The position numbers and the translations under genes are program-made. Shown here piece after piece: positions 6,543-15,556 of a DNA stretch of 21,461 bases (within the stretch, counting starts at the first letter, position 1; each line of letters opens with the position of its first letter). The DNA comes from DASUDX01 sp036275365. Lineage in GTDB: Bacteria > Pseudomonadota > Gammaproteobacteria > Nevskiales > Nevskiaceae. The stretch spans positions 1 through 21,461 of the forward strand of contig DASUDX010000108.1 of assembly GCA_036275365.1 (NCBI GenBank), in the 5' to 3' direction. The notes beneath the pieces were generated by a model. That model searched no databases. It was not told the origin of the DNA and saw only the letters and a program-made list of their open reading frames with translations.

Positions 6543-7697
6543 GTGGAGGCGAGCCTGCTGCCGCATGCTGCCTTCGTCCACCGGCGGGTGATGCCGCTGC
6601 GCTTCCCCACCGCGCTGGAAGCCGAGTTCCGCCGCTACTACTGGGACCGCCTGCTGTGGCGCACCCGCTGGCTGACCGGGATCATGCTGGTGGGCTTCCT
6701 GCTGTTTGCCCTGGCCGACAGCCAGCGCCCGGAAGCCAGCACCCGCGAGGTGCGGCTGGCGATCCGCCTTGGCCTGGTGGCCCCGGCGCTGGCGCTGACC
6801 CTGCTGATTGCCGCGCGCCGCGCCTGGCTGCGCTGGCTGGAACCGGCGCTGAGCCTGGGCATGCTGCTGGCCCTGCTCGGCCAGGCGGCGCTGATCATCG
6901 TCTCCCGCTACGACCCCACACCGGTGCCGACGCAGAGCTTCAGCCTGGTGCTGATGATCGTCTACCTGGTCTCCGGCCTGCGCTTCCGCCGGGCCGCGGT
7001 GATCGGCATCGCCGCCAGCCTCTGGCTGCTGCTGGCCCTGCCGCAGACCGGCGAGCCGCGCTCGCTCACCATCTACTACCTGGTGATGTTCAATGTGGTC
7101 GGGCTCACTGGCCTGTTCTCGCTGGAGATGCTGCTACGGCGCAACTTCATCAGCACCGCGCTCGCCGAGTTCCGCGCCCTGCGCGACCCGCTCACCATGC
7201 TGCACAACCGCCGGGCGGTGATGGCCCATCTGGACCGGGTGCAGAAGCAGTCCCGGCGCGAGCAGCGGCCCTACGCCGTGCTGATGATCGATGTCGATCA
7301 CTTCAAGCTCTACAACGACGAGTACGGCCATGTCGCCGGCGACGCCTGCCTGCAGAAGGTGGCCAGCGCCCTGGATCAGGTGCTGCAGCGGCCCTTCGAC
7401 ATGGTGGCGCGCTACGGCGGCGAGGAGTTCATTGCGGTCGCCTTCGACCACGCCGGGGATCTGTTCCGCCTGGCCGAGCGCCTGCGCACGGCGGTCTCCG
7501 ATCTCAACCTCGCCCACGGCGCCGAGGGCGCCGGGCCGCGGGTGACGGTCAGCGTCGGGGCTGCCGATACCCTGCAGCCGGCCTCGCTGGAGGGCGATTT
7601 CGAGCGGCTGATCGATGCCGCCGACCGCGCGCTCTACCGCGCCAAGCGCGCCGGCCGCGACCGCAGCGAGCTGGCGCGGCCGGCCGATTTCCACTGA
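6543..7697 (+). CDS. Membrane-bound diguanylate cyclase (GGDEF domain)
   Basis: This 384-residue inner-membrane protein is predicted to make cyclic di-GMP from two GTP. Six hydrophobic segments (about residues 43-59, 72-91, 102-121, 132-146, 150-167 and 175-197) precede a GGDEF domain (about 213-375). The active-site motif is GGEEF (292-296), and metal and nucleotide residues include D250, K255, N258 and D267. RPFD at 283-286 lies exactly five residues before GGEEF and is an RxxD inhibitory site, so product feedback is likely. The signal sensed by the membrane part is unknown. I chose GTG 6543 because GGAGG (6530-6534) sits 8 nt upstream. ATG 6495 and ATG 6591 are alternatives with worse spacing. 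The gene lies on the opposite strand between dapE and dapD. Confidence 0.92.
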   Translation: MEASLLPHAAFVHRRVMPLRFPTALEAEFRRYYWDRLLWRTRWLTGIMLVGFLLFALADSQRPEASTREVRLAIRLGLVAPALALTLLIAARRAWLRWLEPALSLGMLLALLGQAALIIVSRYDPTPVPTQSFSLVLMIVYLVSGLRFRRAAVIGIAASLWLLLALPQTGEPRSLTIYYLVMFNVVGLTGLFSLEMLLRRNFISTALAEFRALRDPLTMLHNRRAVMAHLDRVQKQSRREQRPYAVLMIDVDHFKLYNDEYGHVAGDACLQKVASALDQVLQRPFDMVARYGGEEFIAVAFDHAGDLFRLAERLRTAVSDLNLAHGAEGAGPRVTVSVGAADTLQPASLEGDFERLIDAADRALYRAKRAGRDRSELARPADFH

Positions 7698-7702
7698 ACC
7701 CA

Positions 7703-7720
7703 CCCCGCGCCCGGGCGGGG
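7703..7720. terminator. Weak hairpin between convergent genes
   Basis: CCCCGC (7703-7708) pairs with GCGGGG (7715-7720) around a 6-nt loop. It lies between the cyclase stop (7697) and the dapD stop (7727), so it could serve both strands. There is no T-run on either side, so it may not be an efficient intrinsic terminator. Confidence 0.35.
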
Positions 7721-7726
7721 GACGGC

Positions 7727-8569
7727 TCAGAGATCGCGCAGCAGGGCGTTGATGCCGGTCTTGGCGCGGGTCTGGGCGTCGACCCGCTTCACGATCACCG
7801 CGCAGTTGAGGTTGTAGCGCCCGCCATCCTTGGGCAGCGAGCCCGGCACCACCACGCTGTAGGCCGGCACCCGGCCATAGCTGATGCTGGCCGTCTCGCG
7901 GTCGTAGATCGGGGTGGACTGGCCGATGAACACGCCCATCGAGATCACCGCGCCGCGCTCGACGATCACGCCCTCGACGATCTCGCTGCGGGCGCCGATG
8001 AAGCAGTCGTCCTCGATGATGGTGGGGCTGGCCTGCAGAGGCTCCAGCACCCCGCCGATGCCGACCCCGCCGGAGAGATGCACATGGGCGCCGATCTGCG
8101 CGCAGGAGCCGACCGTGGCCCAGGTGTCCACCATCGTTCCGCGGCCCACATAGGCGCCGATGTTGACGAAGCTGGGCGTGAGGATGGCGCCGGGCGCGAT
8201 ATAGGCGCCCTTGCGCACCGTGGCCGGCGGCACCACGCGCACGCCCTGGGCCTGGAAGCGCGGCTCGTCCCAGCCGGCGTACTTGAGCGGCACCTTGTCA
8301 TAGCCCTGCAGGCTGCCCATCGGCACCGGCTCGTTGTCGTGCAGGCGGAAGTACAGCAGCACCGCCTTCTTCAGCCAGTCGTTGACCTGCCAGCCCTGTT
8401 CGGTGGGCTCGGCCACCCGCGCCGCGCCCTGATCGAGCAGCTCGATGGCCTGATCGACCGCCGCGCGCACGGCCGTATCGTCACGGCTGAGCTGCTCGCG
8501 GCCCTCCCAGGCGCGCTCGATGAGGGGACGCAGATCAGCGATCAGGGCGGACAGGCTCAGCTCAGGCAT
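7727..8569 (-). CDS. dapD: Tetrahydrodipicolinate N-succinyltransferase
   Basis: This 280-residue enzyme transfers succinyl from succinyl-CoA to 2,3,4,5-tetrahydropyridine-2,6-dicarboxylate, the entry to the succinylase branch of lysine/DAP synthesis. A helical N-terminal domain (about 1-100) precedes a left-handed beta-helix of hexapeptide repeats (about 110-245). Family landmarks include LLYFRL, GSLQGYDKVP, PGAILTPSFVNIGAYV and GTMVDTWATVGSCAQIG. The length fits the family (about 275). The start ATG overlaps the glnD stop by 8 nt (ATGCCTGA), so translation is probably coupled. Acting with dapE, it ties this locus to cell-wall and lysine supply. Confidence 0.96.
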   Translation of the reverse strand: MPELSLSALIADLRPLIERAWEGREQLSRDDTAVRAAVDQAIELLDQGAARVAEPTEQGWQVNDWLKKAVLLYFRLHDNEPVPMGSLQGYDKVPLKYAGWDEPRFQAQGVRVVPPATVRKGAYIAPGAILTPSFVNIGAYVGRGTMVDTWATVGSCAQIGAHVHLSGGVGIGGVLEPLQASPTIIEDDCFIGARSEIVEGVIVERGAVISMGVFIGQSTPIYDRETASISYGRVPAYSVVVPGSLPKDGGRYNLNCAVIVKRVDAQTRAKTGINALLRDL

Positions 8570-11261
8570 CGGGACGGTTCAAGGTACGGGTGAGGACTTC
8601 GCGCAGGTCTTCGAGCTGCGCCTCGTCGGTGATCGGCTGGCGCTGCCGGTCGGTGATGTAGAAGACATCCTCGGCACGCTCGCCGAGGGTGGCGATCTTG
8701 GCGGCGTCGAGCACGATGCCGCGCTTGTGGAAGACCCGGCCGATCAGGGAGAGCAGGCCCGGCTGGTCGGCGGTGACCAGCTCCAGCACGGTGCGCTGGC
8801 CGGCCTGGTCCTGGCGGAAATAGACCGTGGTCGGCGTATCGAAATGCTTGAGCCGGGCCGGGCGCCGGCGGTTGACATCGATCACCGACACCGCCGGATC
8901 CGCCAGCACCCGCTTGAGCGCGCTGCGGATCTCCTCGTAGCGGTGCGGCTGGGTGATCGGCGAGTGATCGCCCTCCTGCACCACGAAGGAGTCGAGCACA
9001 TAGCCGTCCTCGCTGGTGTGGATGCGGGCATCGAGGATGTTCAGACCCATGCGCGCCAGCACGCCGGTGGCGAGCGCAAACAGGTGCTCGCGGTCACGCA
9101 TGTAGACGAACACCGTGGTGCCGCGGCCGCTGATCGATTCGACCAGGATCAGCGGCAGATCGTCCTCGCGGCTGGCGAGGATTTCCGGCAGATGCCAGGC
9201 CAGCTCCTCGGGGGCGTGGCGCAGGAAGTAGTCCGGGCCGAAGCGCCGCCACACCTGCTGGATCTGCTCGCGCGGCAGGCCGGCCAGCGCCGGCAGGGCC
9301 AGCGCCCGGTTCTGCGCCTCGGCGGTCATCTCCTCGCGCCGCAGCGGATGGTCCGGCCCGCGTTCCAGCACCCGCGCCGCCAGCTTGTAGAGCTCGGTGA
9401 GCAGGGACTCGCGCCAGGAATTCCACAGCGCCGGGTTGGTGGCGCGGATATCGGCAACCGTGAGCAGGAACAGATAGTCGAGCCGCTCGCGATCACCGAC
9501 ACGCTGGGCGAAGGCCTCCACCACCTGGGGATCGCTGATGTCGGCGCGCTGGGCGGTCAGCGACATGGTCAGGTGATGGCGCACCAGCCAGGCGACGAGC
9601 TCGGCATCGGCGTGGGAGAGGCCGTGATCGAGGCAGAAGCGCTCAGCCTCCACCGAGCCCAGCTCGGAGTGATCGCCGCCGCGGCCCTTGGCCATGTCAT
9701 GGAACAGGCCGGCCAGATAGATCAGCTCGGGCTTGGGCAGCTGGGCGAAGCGCTCGCTGCAGAAGGGCAGCTCGTGGCGGAAGCGCGCCATCGCCATCCG
9801 GCGCAGATTGCGCACGACATAGAGCGAGTGCTCGTCCACGGTGAGGGTGTGGAAGAGGTCGTACTGCATCAGCCCGACCACCTTGCCCATCGCCGGCAGA
9901 TAGCGGCCGAGCACGCCGTAGCGGTTCATCCGCCGCAGATTGCGGGTCAGCCCGGTGCCCTCGCGGAACATGCCGATGAAGGTGGTGCGGGCGCGCAGGT
10001 CGTTGCGCACCTCGTCATCGATCAGCCGGTTGTCGCGCAGGATCAGGCGCAGGGTCTGGGCGCGGATGCCCCCCAGGGTCGGGTTCTGCTGCAGCAGCAG
10101 GAAGGGCTCGAGCAGGGCCCAGGGCTGGCTCTGGAACAGACCCTCGTCGCGCACCTCCAGATAGCCGTTGCAGACCTGGAAGCGGGCATTGAGCAGCTGC
10201 GGCGCCTGCGCCGGTGGATGGAGGATGGCCTCCTCGAACAGCTGCAAGAGCATGTCGTTGAGGCAGCTCAGCGACTTGATGCTGCGGTAGTACAGCTGCA
10301 TGAACTGCTCGACCGGCTTGTTGCGCGGCCGCGCGGTCTGGCCCTCCTCGGGCTCGACATAGCCGAACAGCGCCGCCACCTTGATCTGGTGGTCGAACAG
10401 CAGGCGGTCCTCGCGGCGGCCGGTGAGCATGTGCAGGGCAAAACGCACCCGCCACAGGAAATCCTGGCCGGCGTAGAGCTCGTCGCATTCCTGCTTGCTG
10501 AGAAAGCCGTGCTCGCGCAGCTCGGTGAGGGTGCCGCTGCCGAAATGGCGACGCGCGACCCAGGCGATGGTGTGGATGTCGCGCAGCCCGCCCGGGGATT
10601 CCTTCACATTGGGTTCGAGCTTGTAGGCGGAGTCGTCGTACTTGCGGTAGCGCGCCTCCTGCTCGGCCTTCTTGGCCTGGAAGAAGTCCGCCACCGGCCA
10701 CAGCCGGTCCGGGGTCAGCGCGGCCTGCATGGCGCCGTAGAGCGCCGGATCGCCGGTCAGCAGGCGCGATTCCAGCAGATTGGTGATGACGGTGATGTCC
10801 TTCTCGGCTTCCGCCACGCACTCCTCGACCGTGCGCACGCTCTGGCCGACTTCCAGGCCGATATCCCAGAGGAAGGCGGTGAGCCGCTCCAGCGCCGGGC
10901 GCTGGGTCTCCAGGGCGCCGGCCTGATGCAGCAGGAGGATGTCGATATCCGAGTGTGGCAGCAGCTCGCCGCGGCCATAGCCGCCGACCGCAACCAGGGC
11001 CAGCCCCGGGGCGCCGTCCGGCAGATGACGCTGCCAGGCCTCGCGCAGCACCTCGTCGACCAGATGGGCGCGGGCATGCACCAGCGACCAGGCGGCCTGG
11101 CCTTCATGGAACAGGTTGTAGAGCCGCTCCCGGCCCCAGGCCAGGGTGTCGCGGAAAGCCTGGATCGGCTTGACCGGATCGGTGCGCAGCCGCGCCAGGA
11201 TCTTGCGGGTGGAGAAGACGGCGGAGGCTTCGTCTTCGGCCAGTTCGAGTTCAGCGCCCAC
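8562..11261 (-). CDS. glnD: Bifunctional PII uridylyltransferase/uridylyl-removing enzyme
   Basis: This 899-residue cytoplasmic nitrogen sensor adds UMP to PII proteins when glutamine is low and removes it when glutamine is high, and so controls glutamine synthetase and NtrBC. The nucleotidyltransferase motif GGYGRGELLPHSDID is at about 93-107 (D105, D107). The HD hydrolase motif FHDMAKGRGGDHS is near residue 520. Two ACT domains that bind glutamine are near 705-780 and 815-890. The length matches the family. The start is a GTG at 11261 with no good ribosome site, so the exact N-terminus is less certain than the rest. It lies 103 bp after map in the same direction and overlaps dapD by 8 nt, giving a map-glnD-dapD order. 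The 11262-11364 gap shows no convincing promoter. Confidence 0.95.
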   Translation of the reverse strand: MGAELELAEDEASAVFSTRKILARLRTDPVKPIQAFRDTLAWGRERLYNLFHEGQAAWSLVHARAHLVDEVLREAWQRHLPDGAPGLALVAVGGYGRGELLPHSDIDILLLHQAGALETQRPALERLTAFLWDIGLEVGQSVRTVEECVAEAEKDITVITNLLESRLLTGDPALYGAMQAALTPDRLWPVADFFQAKKAEQEARYRKYDDSAYKLEPNVKESPGGLRDIHTIAWVARRHFGSGTLTELREHGFLSKQECDELYAGQDFLWRVRFALHMLTGRREDRLLFDHQIKVAALFGYVEPEEGQTARPRNKPVEQFMQLYYRSIKSLSCLNDMLLQLFEEAILHPPAQAPQLLNARFQVCNGYLEVRDEGLFQSQPWALLEPFLLLQQNPTLGGIRAQTLRLILRDNRLIDDEVRNDLRARTTFIGMFREGTGLTRNLRRMNRYGVLGRYLPAMGKVVGLMQYDLFHTLTVDEHSLYVVRNLRRMAMARFRHELPFCSERFAQLPKPELIYLAGLFHDMAKGRGGDHSELGSVEAERFCLDHGLSHADAELVAWLVRHHLTMSLTAQRADISDPQVVEAFAQRVGDRERLDYLFLLTVADIRATNPALWNSWRESLLTELYKLAARVLERGPDHPLRREEMTAEAQNRALALPALAGLPREQIQQVWRRFGPDYFLRHAPEELAWHLPEILASREDDLPLILVESISGRGTTVFVYMRDREHLFALATGVLARMGLNILDARIHTSEDGYVLDSFVVQEGDHSPITQPHRYEEIRSALKRVLADPAVSVIDVNRRRPARLKHFDTPTTVYFRQDQAGQRTVLELVTADQPGLLSLIGRVFHKRGIVLDAAKIATLGERAEDVFYITDRQRQPITDEAQLEDLREVLTRTLNRPDA

Positions 11262-11364
11262 GGTCAGGCGGTTTCCAGTTTCAAGGGTCGAGCGTCCAGT
11301 GTGCGCCCTGAATCATGACAGCCGCCAACCACCGGAAACGGGACACGGCGGACCGCAAACCGCT

Positions 11365-12171
11365 TCACACCGTCTCGCCCTGGCGCAGGGTGAGCACTTC
11401 GTAGCCGGTCTCGGTCACCAGCACGGTGTGCTCCCACTGGGCAGAGAGCGAGTGGTCCTTGGTCACCACCGTCCAGCCGTCGGGCAGTTCCTTCACCTCG
11501 CGGCGGCCGGCATTGAGCATGGGCTCGATGGTGAAGCACATGCCCGGCACCAGTTCCGGCCCCTCGCCGGCGCGGCCGTAGTGCAGCACCTGCGGCTCCT
11601 CATGGAAGCCCCGGCCGATGCCGTGCCCGCAGTATTCGCGCACCACCGAGAAGCGCTCCCGCTCGGCGATCTTCTGGATGGCCGCGCCGATGTCGCCCAG
11701 CCGGGCGCCGGGCCGCACGCAGTGGATGCCGGCCACCATCGCCTCGCGGGTCACCTCGACCAGCCGCCGCGCCAGCACGCCAGCGTCACCGACTACGAAC
11801 ATGCGGCTGGTGTCGCCATGCCAGCCGTCCTTGATGACGGTGACATCGAGATTGACGATATCGCCCTTCTTCAGCAGCTTGGCGCCCGGGATGCCGTGGC
11901 AGACCACATTGTTGACCGAGGCGCAGAGCGCGCCCGGGAAGGGCGGGCGGGACCCGCCGGCGGTGTAGCCGATGGTGGCGCTGGTGCAGCCGAGCGGGCC
12001 CTGGACGAAGTCGCGGGCCAGGCGGTCGAGTTCACCGGTGCTCACCCCCGGGCGGACATGGGGCTCGAGGAATTCCAGCACCGAGGCGGCGGCGCGGCCG
12101 GCCTCGCGCATGGCCTGCTGCTCGGCCGGGGTCTTCAGCACGATGCCGGCTTTGCTGCGTTCAACGACCAT
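11365..12171 (-). CDS. map: Type I methionine aminopeptidase
   Basis: This 268-residue metalloprotease removes the initiator methionine from nascent proteins. The pita-bread-fold residues are present: H92 in CHGIPG and metal ligands D109, D120, H183 (CGHGIG), E216 (FTIEPM) and E247 (QWEHT). The ATG at 12171 opens the family-typical VLKTPAEQQAMREAG region. The frame continues upstream for 37 codons, but that part overlaps the divergent rpsB promoter region and lacks family similarity. It is divergent from rpsB, an arrangement conserved widely in gammaproteobacteria, and precedes glnD. Confidence 0.96.
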   Translation of the reverse strand: MVVERSKAGIVLKTPAEQQAMREAGRAAASVLEFLEPHVRPGVSTGELDRLARDFVQGPLGCTSATIGYTAGGSRPPFPGALCASVNNVVCHGIPGAKLLKKGDIVNLDVTVIKDGWHGDTSRMFVVGDAGVLARRLVEVTREAMVAGIHCVRPGARLGDIGAAIQKIAERERFSVVREYCGHGIGRGFHEEPQVLHYGRAGEGPELVPGMCFTIEPMLNAGRREVKELPDGWTVVTKDHSLSAQWEHTVLVTETGYEVLTLRQGETV

Positions 12172-12204
12172 CTGGGGAACCCGCTCCGGAAGAGGCCGGG
12201 ATGA

Positions 12205-12233
12205 TTGTCCCGACAAGCCCGGCATGATATAAA
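12205..12233 (+). promoter_or_regulatory. Promoter of the rpsB-tsf operon
   Basis: TTGTCC (12205-12210), a 17-bp spacer and TATAAA (12228-12233) form a good sigma-70 promoter. TG at 12225-12226, one base before the -10, makes it an extended -10. Transcription would start near 12240, about 118 nt before the rpsB start. Confidence 0.75.
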
Positions 12234-12239
12234 GCCGCG

Positions 12240-12357
12240 CTTTTTCGAGCAATGAAGCCGGATTCCACCGGTCTTCGACCACCCCATCCGCGTCGATCCT
12301 GGGTGCAGGCCTTGATGGCTGTACACGGCGCGGTTAGCACCAACCCACGGAGCCACA
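12240..12357 (+). promoter_or_regulatory. Structured rpsB 5' leader, candidate S2 autoregulatory element
   Basis: About 118 untranslated nt precede rpsB. GGTGC (12302-12306) can pair with GCACC (12337-12341), closing a stem just upstream of the GGAG ribosome site (12349-12352). Shorter pairings are possible inside it. In E. coli the long rpsB leader mediates translational repression of rpsB-tsf by ribosomal protein S2. The same role is inferred here from position and folding potential. No sequence match to a known covariance model was tested. Confidence 0.45.
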
Positions 12358-13164
12358 ATGTCCAGCATCACCATGCGCCAGCTCTTGGAAGCCGGCGTTC
12401 ATTTCGGTCATCGCACGCGTTACTGGAACCCGAAGATGGAGTCCTACATCTTCGGCGACCGCAACAAGATCCACATCATCAACCTTGAGCACACCCTGCC
12501 GCTGCTCAAGGATGCCTGCAACTTCGCCGGCAAGCTGGCCGCCAACGGCGGTCGCATCCTCTTCGTCGGCACCAAGCGCGCCGCCCGCGAGGCCGTCGAG
12601 GCCGAGGCCCAGCGCGCCGGCATGCCCTATGTCAGCCAGCGCTGGCTGGGCGGCACCCTGACCAACTTCAAGACCGTCAAGGGCTCGATCAAGCGCCTCA
12701 AGGAAATGGAGAAGCAGCAGGAGGACGGCTCGGTCAACCGCCTCTCCAAGAAGGAGCAGCTGCTGTTCGCCCGCGAGCTGGAGAAGCTGCGCAAGTCCCT
12801 GGGCGGCATCAAGGACATGCCGAGCCTGCCGGATGCGCTGTTCATCATCGACACCGGCTACGAGAAGATCGCCGTCGCCGAGGCCCGCAAGCTGGGCATT
12901 CCGGTGATCGCGGTGGTCGACACCAACAACAACCCGGAACAGGTGGATGTGGTGATTCCGGGCAACGATGACGCCACCCGCGCCATCAAGGTCTACGCCC
13001 AGTGCATCGCCGACGCCATCATCGAGGCGCGCGGTGCCAACCCGGTGCCGTTCCGCGAGGAAGCCACCGAGGAGGCCAGCGACCGTCCGGCCCGCCCGGA
13101 TCGCGAGCGTCGTCCGCCGCGCAACCGCAAGCCGGCCGCCAAGGCCGAGCGCCAGGAGGGTTGA
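12358..13164 (+). CDS. rpsB: 30S ribosomal protein S2
   Basis: This 268-residue small-subunit protein is needed for S1 attachment. Family motifs are visible in order: EAGVHFGHRTRYWNPKM (11-27), FVGTKRAARE (about 69-78), QRWLGGTLTNFKT (about 94-106), and PDALFIIDT followed by NNNPEQVDVVIPGNDDA in the C-terminal half. After about residue 232 there is a low-complexity, Arg/Pro-rich tail ending RQEG, longer than in E. coli (241 residues). The ATG at 12358 has GGAG 5 nt upstream. It begins the long plus-strand cluster and is only 3 nt from tsf. Confidence 0.97.
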   Translation: MSSITMRQLLEAGVHFGHRTRYWNPKMESYIFGDRNKIHIINLEHTLPLLKDACNFAGKLAANGGRILFVGTKRAAREAVEAEAQRAGMPYVSQRWLGGTLTNFKTVKGSIKRLKEMEKQQEDGSVNRLSKKEQLLFARELEKLRKSLGGIKDMPSLPDALFIIDTGYEKIAVAEARKLGIPVIAVVDTNNNPEQVDVVIPGNDDATRAIKVYAQCIADAIIEARGANPVPFREEATEEASDRPARPDRERRPPRNRKPAAKAERQEG

Positions 13165-13167
13165 GGC

Positions 13168-14073
<906 letters not shown>

Positions 14074-14088
14074 CCGGGGTTCGCCGGC

Positions 14089-14118
14089 CTCGCCCGCGGC
14101 GTAGAATCCGCGGGCGAG
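14089..14118 (+). promoter_or_regulatory. 11-bp hairpin with a -10-like hexamer in its loop
   Basis: CTCGCCCGCGG (14089-14099) and CCGCGGGCGAG (14108-14118) form a perfect 11-bp stem around an 8-nt loop that contains TAGAAT (14102-14107). The hairpin starts 16 nt after tsf. It lacks a T-run, so it is a poor intrinsic terminator. TAGAAT could be the -10 of a pyrH promoter, but the best -35 (TTCGCC, 14080-14085, 16-bp spacer) is weak. Confidence 0.5.
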
Positions 14119-14139
14119 TGCCGAGACTGCAGCAAGCCT

Positions 14140-14161
14140 GGCCCCGGTGACGGGGCCTTGT
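14140..14161 (+). terminator. Hairpin upstream of pyrH, possible partial terminator
   Basis: GGCCCC (14140-14145) pairs perfectly with GGGGCC (14152-14157) around a 6-nt loop and is followed by TTGT. The T-run is short, so it may terminate the rpsB-tsf transcript only partly and act as an attenuator for pyrH. It ends about 34 nt before the pyrH start. Confidence 0.4.
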
Positions 14162-14191
14162 CGTATCCCAGACTGCCCCGACGAGCCGCCC

Positions 14192-14911
14192 ATGCCCCAA
14201 CCTGCCTACCGTCGCATCCTGCTCAAGCTCTCCGGCGAAGCCCTGATGGGCCGGCTGGACTTCGGCATCTCGCCCGAGGTGATGAGCTTTCTCGCCCACG
14301 AGATCAAGGCCGTGACCGAATCCGGCGTGCAGGTGGCGCTGGTGGTGGGCGGTGGCAACATCTTCCGCGGCGAGGGGCTGGCCCGTGCCGGCACCGACCG
14401 GGTGACCGGGGACCAGATGGGCATGCTGGCCACCGTCATCAATGCCCTGGCGATCCAGGACGCGGTCGAGCGCATCGGCCTGCAGGCGCGGGTGCAGTCG
14501 GCCATCCGCATCAACGAGGTCTGTGAGGACTTCATCCGCCGCAAGGCGGTGCGCCATCTGGAAAAGGGGCGGGTGGTGGTGTTCGGTGCCGGCACCGGCA
14601 ATCCCTTCTTCACCACCGACTCCGCCGCGGCCCTGCGCGCCATCGAGATCAATGCCGATCTGATGCTCAAGGCGACCAAGGTCGATGGCATCTACACCGC
14701 CGATCCCAAGAAGGACCCCAGCGCCACCCGCTACGAGCGCCTGACCTACGACGAGGCGCTCAACCGCCGGCTCGGGGTGATGGACCAGACCGCGATGGTG
14801 CTGTGCCGGGATCACAAGATGCAGCTCCGGGTCTATGACATGGACCGGCCCGGCGCGTTGATGGCCATCGTCCATGGCGATACCCAGATCGGCACCCACG
14901 TCACTGCCTGA
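14192..14911 (+). CDS. pyrH: UMP kinase
   Basis: This 239-residue amino-acid-kinase-fold enzyme phosphorylates UMP to UDP for pyrimidine supply. Motifs are visible: RILLKLSGEAL (about 8-18), VVGGGNIFRG (about 51-60), DQMGMLATVINALA, the phosphate-binding GTGNPFFTTDSAA (about 133-145), and DGIYTADPKKDP. The length matches the family (241 in E. coli). A GTG at 14147 is in frame, but the ATG at 14192 aligns with known N-termini and avoids translating the upstream hairpin. The ribosome site is weak. The frr start follows after 11 nt. Confidence 0.97.
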   Translation: MPQPAYRRILLKLSGEALMGRLDFGISPEVMSFLAHEIKAVTESGVQVALVVGGGNIFRGEGLARAGTDRVTGDQMGMLATVINALAIQDAVERIGLQARVQSAIRINEVCEDFIRRKAVRHLEKGRVVVFGAGTGNPFFTTDSAAALRAIEINADLMLKATKVDGIYTADPKKDPSATRYERLTYDEALNRRLGVMDQTAMVLCRDHKMQLRVYDMDRPGALMAIVHGDTQIGTHVTA

Positions 14912-14922
14912 AGGCGGACCCC

Positions 14923-15480
14923 ATGATCAACGACATCAAGAAAGACGCTACCCAGCGCATGCAGAAGTGCCTGGATGTGCTCAAGAACGAGCTGCAGAAG
15001 CTGCGCACCGGCCGCGCCAACGCGGCGCTGCTCGACCATGTGACGGTCGAGTACTACGGCTCCGAGGTGCCGCTCTCGCAGGCCGCCAATGTCACCGTCG
15101 AGGACGCCCGCACCATCAGCATCACCGCCTGGGACAAGAGCATGGTGACGCTGATCGAGAAGGCGATCCTCAAGTCCGACCTCGGGCTCAATCCGAACAC
15201 CGCCGGCACCATCATCCGCATCAACATGCCGCCGCTCACCGAGGAGCGCCGCCGCGATCTGGTGAAGGTGGTGAAGAGCGAGGCGGAAGGCGCCCGCGTG
15301 GCGATCCGCAATGTGCGTCGCGACGCCAACCAGGCGATCAAGGAGCTGGGCAAGGAGAAGCTGGTCTCCGAGGACGAGGAGAAGCGCGGCGAGACCGAGA
15401 TCCAGAAGCTGACCGATCAGTTCGTCGCCAAGGTCGACGAGATGGCGGCGGTGAAGGAAAAAGAGCTGCTCACGCTCTGA
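14923..15480 (+). CDS. frr: Ribosome recycling factor
   Basis: This 185-residue factor splits post-termination ribosomes with EF-G. The length is exactly the family norm. Landmarks are LRTGRANAALLDHVTVEYYG (about 27-46), PLTEERRRDLVK (about 105-116) and the C-terminal EKRGETEIQKLTDQFVAKVDE coiled-coil arm. AAGGCGG (14911-14917) lies 5 nt before the ATG. The 76 nt between its stop and uppS show no promoter or terminator. Confidence 0.97.
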   Translation: MINDIKKDATQRMQKCLDVLKNELQKLRTGRANAALLDHVTVEYYGSEVPLSQAANVTVEDARTISITAWDKSMVTLIEKAILKSDLGLNPNTAGTIIRINMPPLTEERRRDLVKVVKSEAEGARVAIRNVRRDANQAIKELGKEKLVSEDEEKRGETEIQKLTDQFVAKVDEMAAVKEKELLTL

Positions 15481-15556
15481 TCGCCAGCGCCGTGCGCCGC
15501 CCCTTCGCCATCGCCGGCGGCCCGGTCAGACCCTTCCTGCCACCTGCGTTCCTGCC

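Noticed and set aside
6425..8593. A 722-residue plus-strand frame spanning the cyclase gene and dapD
   Set aside because: It is out of frame with the GGDEF gene and antisense to dapD, and both of those have full motif support. The frame has Pro/Arg/Ala-rich shadow composition.
8520..11318. A 932-residue open frame on the plus strand opposite glnD
   Set aside because: Its length follows from the strong G/C third-position bias of glnD, which removes stops on the other strand. Its residues are low-complexity (Ala/Gly/Gln/His-rich) and match no family, while glnD has all its domains.
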